Source of the DNA: Chryseobacterium flavum | GTDB lineage: Bacteria; Bacteroidota; Bacteroidia; Flavobacteriales; Weeksellaceae | NCBI RefSeq assembly: GCF_003385595.1 | Contig: NZ_QNUE01000012.1 | Coordinates: forward strand, 1 to 64,000 | Direction of reading: 5' to 3' | DNA length: 64,000 nt | In this document: positions 63,511 through 64,000 of the stretch, piece by piece | Numbering within the stretch: position 1 is the stretch's first letter | Layout: the number at the start of each line of letters is the position of its first letter | Made by a program: the position numbers and the translations under genes | The notes under the pieces: generated by a model | The model's input: only the letters and a program-made list of their open reading frames with translations | Databases searched by the model: none | What the model was told of the DNA's origin: nothing

Positions 63511-64000
63511 ATGAAAAAATTATTCAGTTTATGCATGTTAATGTTTGTTATGATGGGTTTAAGGGCCCAGAATACGTATTATCCACAAGCTTTTTTTGAC
63601 AAAAAATTAGCAAGGGATATGCTTGGATTCGGAAACTCGACCATTGAAGGTGTAGCATCTACCAAGCAGAAAAATAATTGGGGAATCAAACCATTACTGG
63701 GACAGAAACATTATGCTCCTAAAGGGACTGTTGTTATGCTTTTTCCTGTAACTCCTTATTTTGAAGAGTTTTACAATATGAGAAAGAAGTATGAAAATAA
63801 AAAAACAACGGTATATATGTCAGAGGAAGCATTTAAATACAGAGTAGAAGCATTAACAGATGATCACGGCAGATTTAAATTTGAAAAACTAAAGCCCGGA
63901 AAATATTATCTGGAAACCATTGTGAATTTTACAGCGACAGCAAGCTATCAGCAGCAGACGGGAACTACAGATACCTATAACGGTTTTGGAAACTATCTGT
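63511..64000 (+). CDS. Exported protein with carboxypeptidase-regulatory-like domain (partial)
   Basis: The first 163 codons are present and the frame is still open at the right edge. A signal peptide (MKKLFSLCMLMFVMMGLRAQ) is followed by a domain with ALTDDHGRFKFEKLKPGKYYLET near residues 113-135, the beta-sandwich pattern of carboxypeptidase regulatory-like domains. The full length and function cannot be told from this part. Confidence 0.8.
   Translation, partial: MKKLFSLCMLMFVMMGLRAQNTYYPQAFFDKKLARDMLGFGNSTIEGVASTKQKNNWGIKPLLGQKHYAPKGTVVMLFPVTPYFEEFYNMRKKYENKKTTVYMSEEAFKYRVEALTDDHGRFKFEKLKPGKYYLETIVNFTATASYQQQTGTTDTYNGFGNYL

Noticed and set aside
63579..63587. A perfect DnaA box (TTATCCACA) near the right edge, with another in the TolC gene (43639-43647, reverse)
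   Set aside because: The boxes are single, inside coding sequence, and not clustered with AT-rich unwinding sequence, so they do not mark an origin.

Overview
The window looks like a chromosome segment of a low-GC Flavobacteriia species, most likely Chryseobacterium or a close Weeksellaceae relative. The evidence is the Bacteroidetes-type -7 promoter element TAnnTTTG before many genes, a MurF-alanine racemase fusion, a type Vd-like patatin with an outer-membrane barrel, 2TM/LytTR signalling genes, a YwqK/MORN protein and an IntDOT-like integrase relic. The genus is inference from protein style; no database was searched.

Layout. 1-9.3 kb: the tail of an unknown gene, a methyltransferase, then a minus-strand block tdk, murF-alr, patatin, ybeY, mnmG. 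Two perfect 16-bp parS sites flank mnmG. 9.4-17.6 kb: a plus-strand run with an acidic repeat protein, rsmI, a WG-repeat protein and fabG, then guaC on the other strand. Next comes a tight three-gene unit: an Lgt-like membrane protein, a small membrane protein and a multi-cluster radical SAM enzyme resembling tetraether lipid synthases. 17.6-22 kb: surE, a small membrane protein, a PDZ/S41 protease, and a Cu,Zn-SOD lipoprotein.

22-29.2 kb is the most interesting region. It holds a frameshifted TonB-dependent receptor, a secreted protein, a LytS-type histidine kinase fused to a 2TM domain, three separate 2TM proteins, an ICMT-like methyltransferase and a LytTR response regulator. Three of its promoters carry the same operator: two 9-bp LytTR-type repeats spaced 21 bp apart, with the -7 element 42-43 bp after the start of the second repeat. 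This predicts one autoregulated LytTR regulon covering the whole cluster.

29-49 kb is mostly housekeeping: an alpha/beta hydrolase, mnmA, clpC (with a palindrome just before its start), glycosyltransferases, sufE, two identical tRNA-Val(UAC) genes, folC, tolC, a SprT-like protease, mannose-1-phosphate guanylyltransferase, bcp, and an endonuclease III without Fe-S ligands. 49-51.1 kb is a decayed island: an integrase with three frameshifts and no C-terminal half, a small protein and a frameshifted lipoprotein.

51-64 kb: a DUF885 lipoprotein, an exbB-exbD-tonB operon, a SpmA/SpmB-type fusion, accD lacking its zinc ribbon cysteines, fba, nadK and a CBS protein. A promoter-terminator pair that could make a short RNA follows, then a TrmH/SpoU methyltransferase, a YwqK protein and a partial secreted protein at the right edge. 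I saw no rRNA, CRISPR array or intact mobile element.
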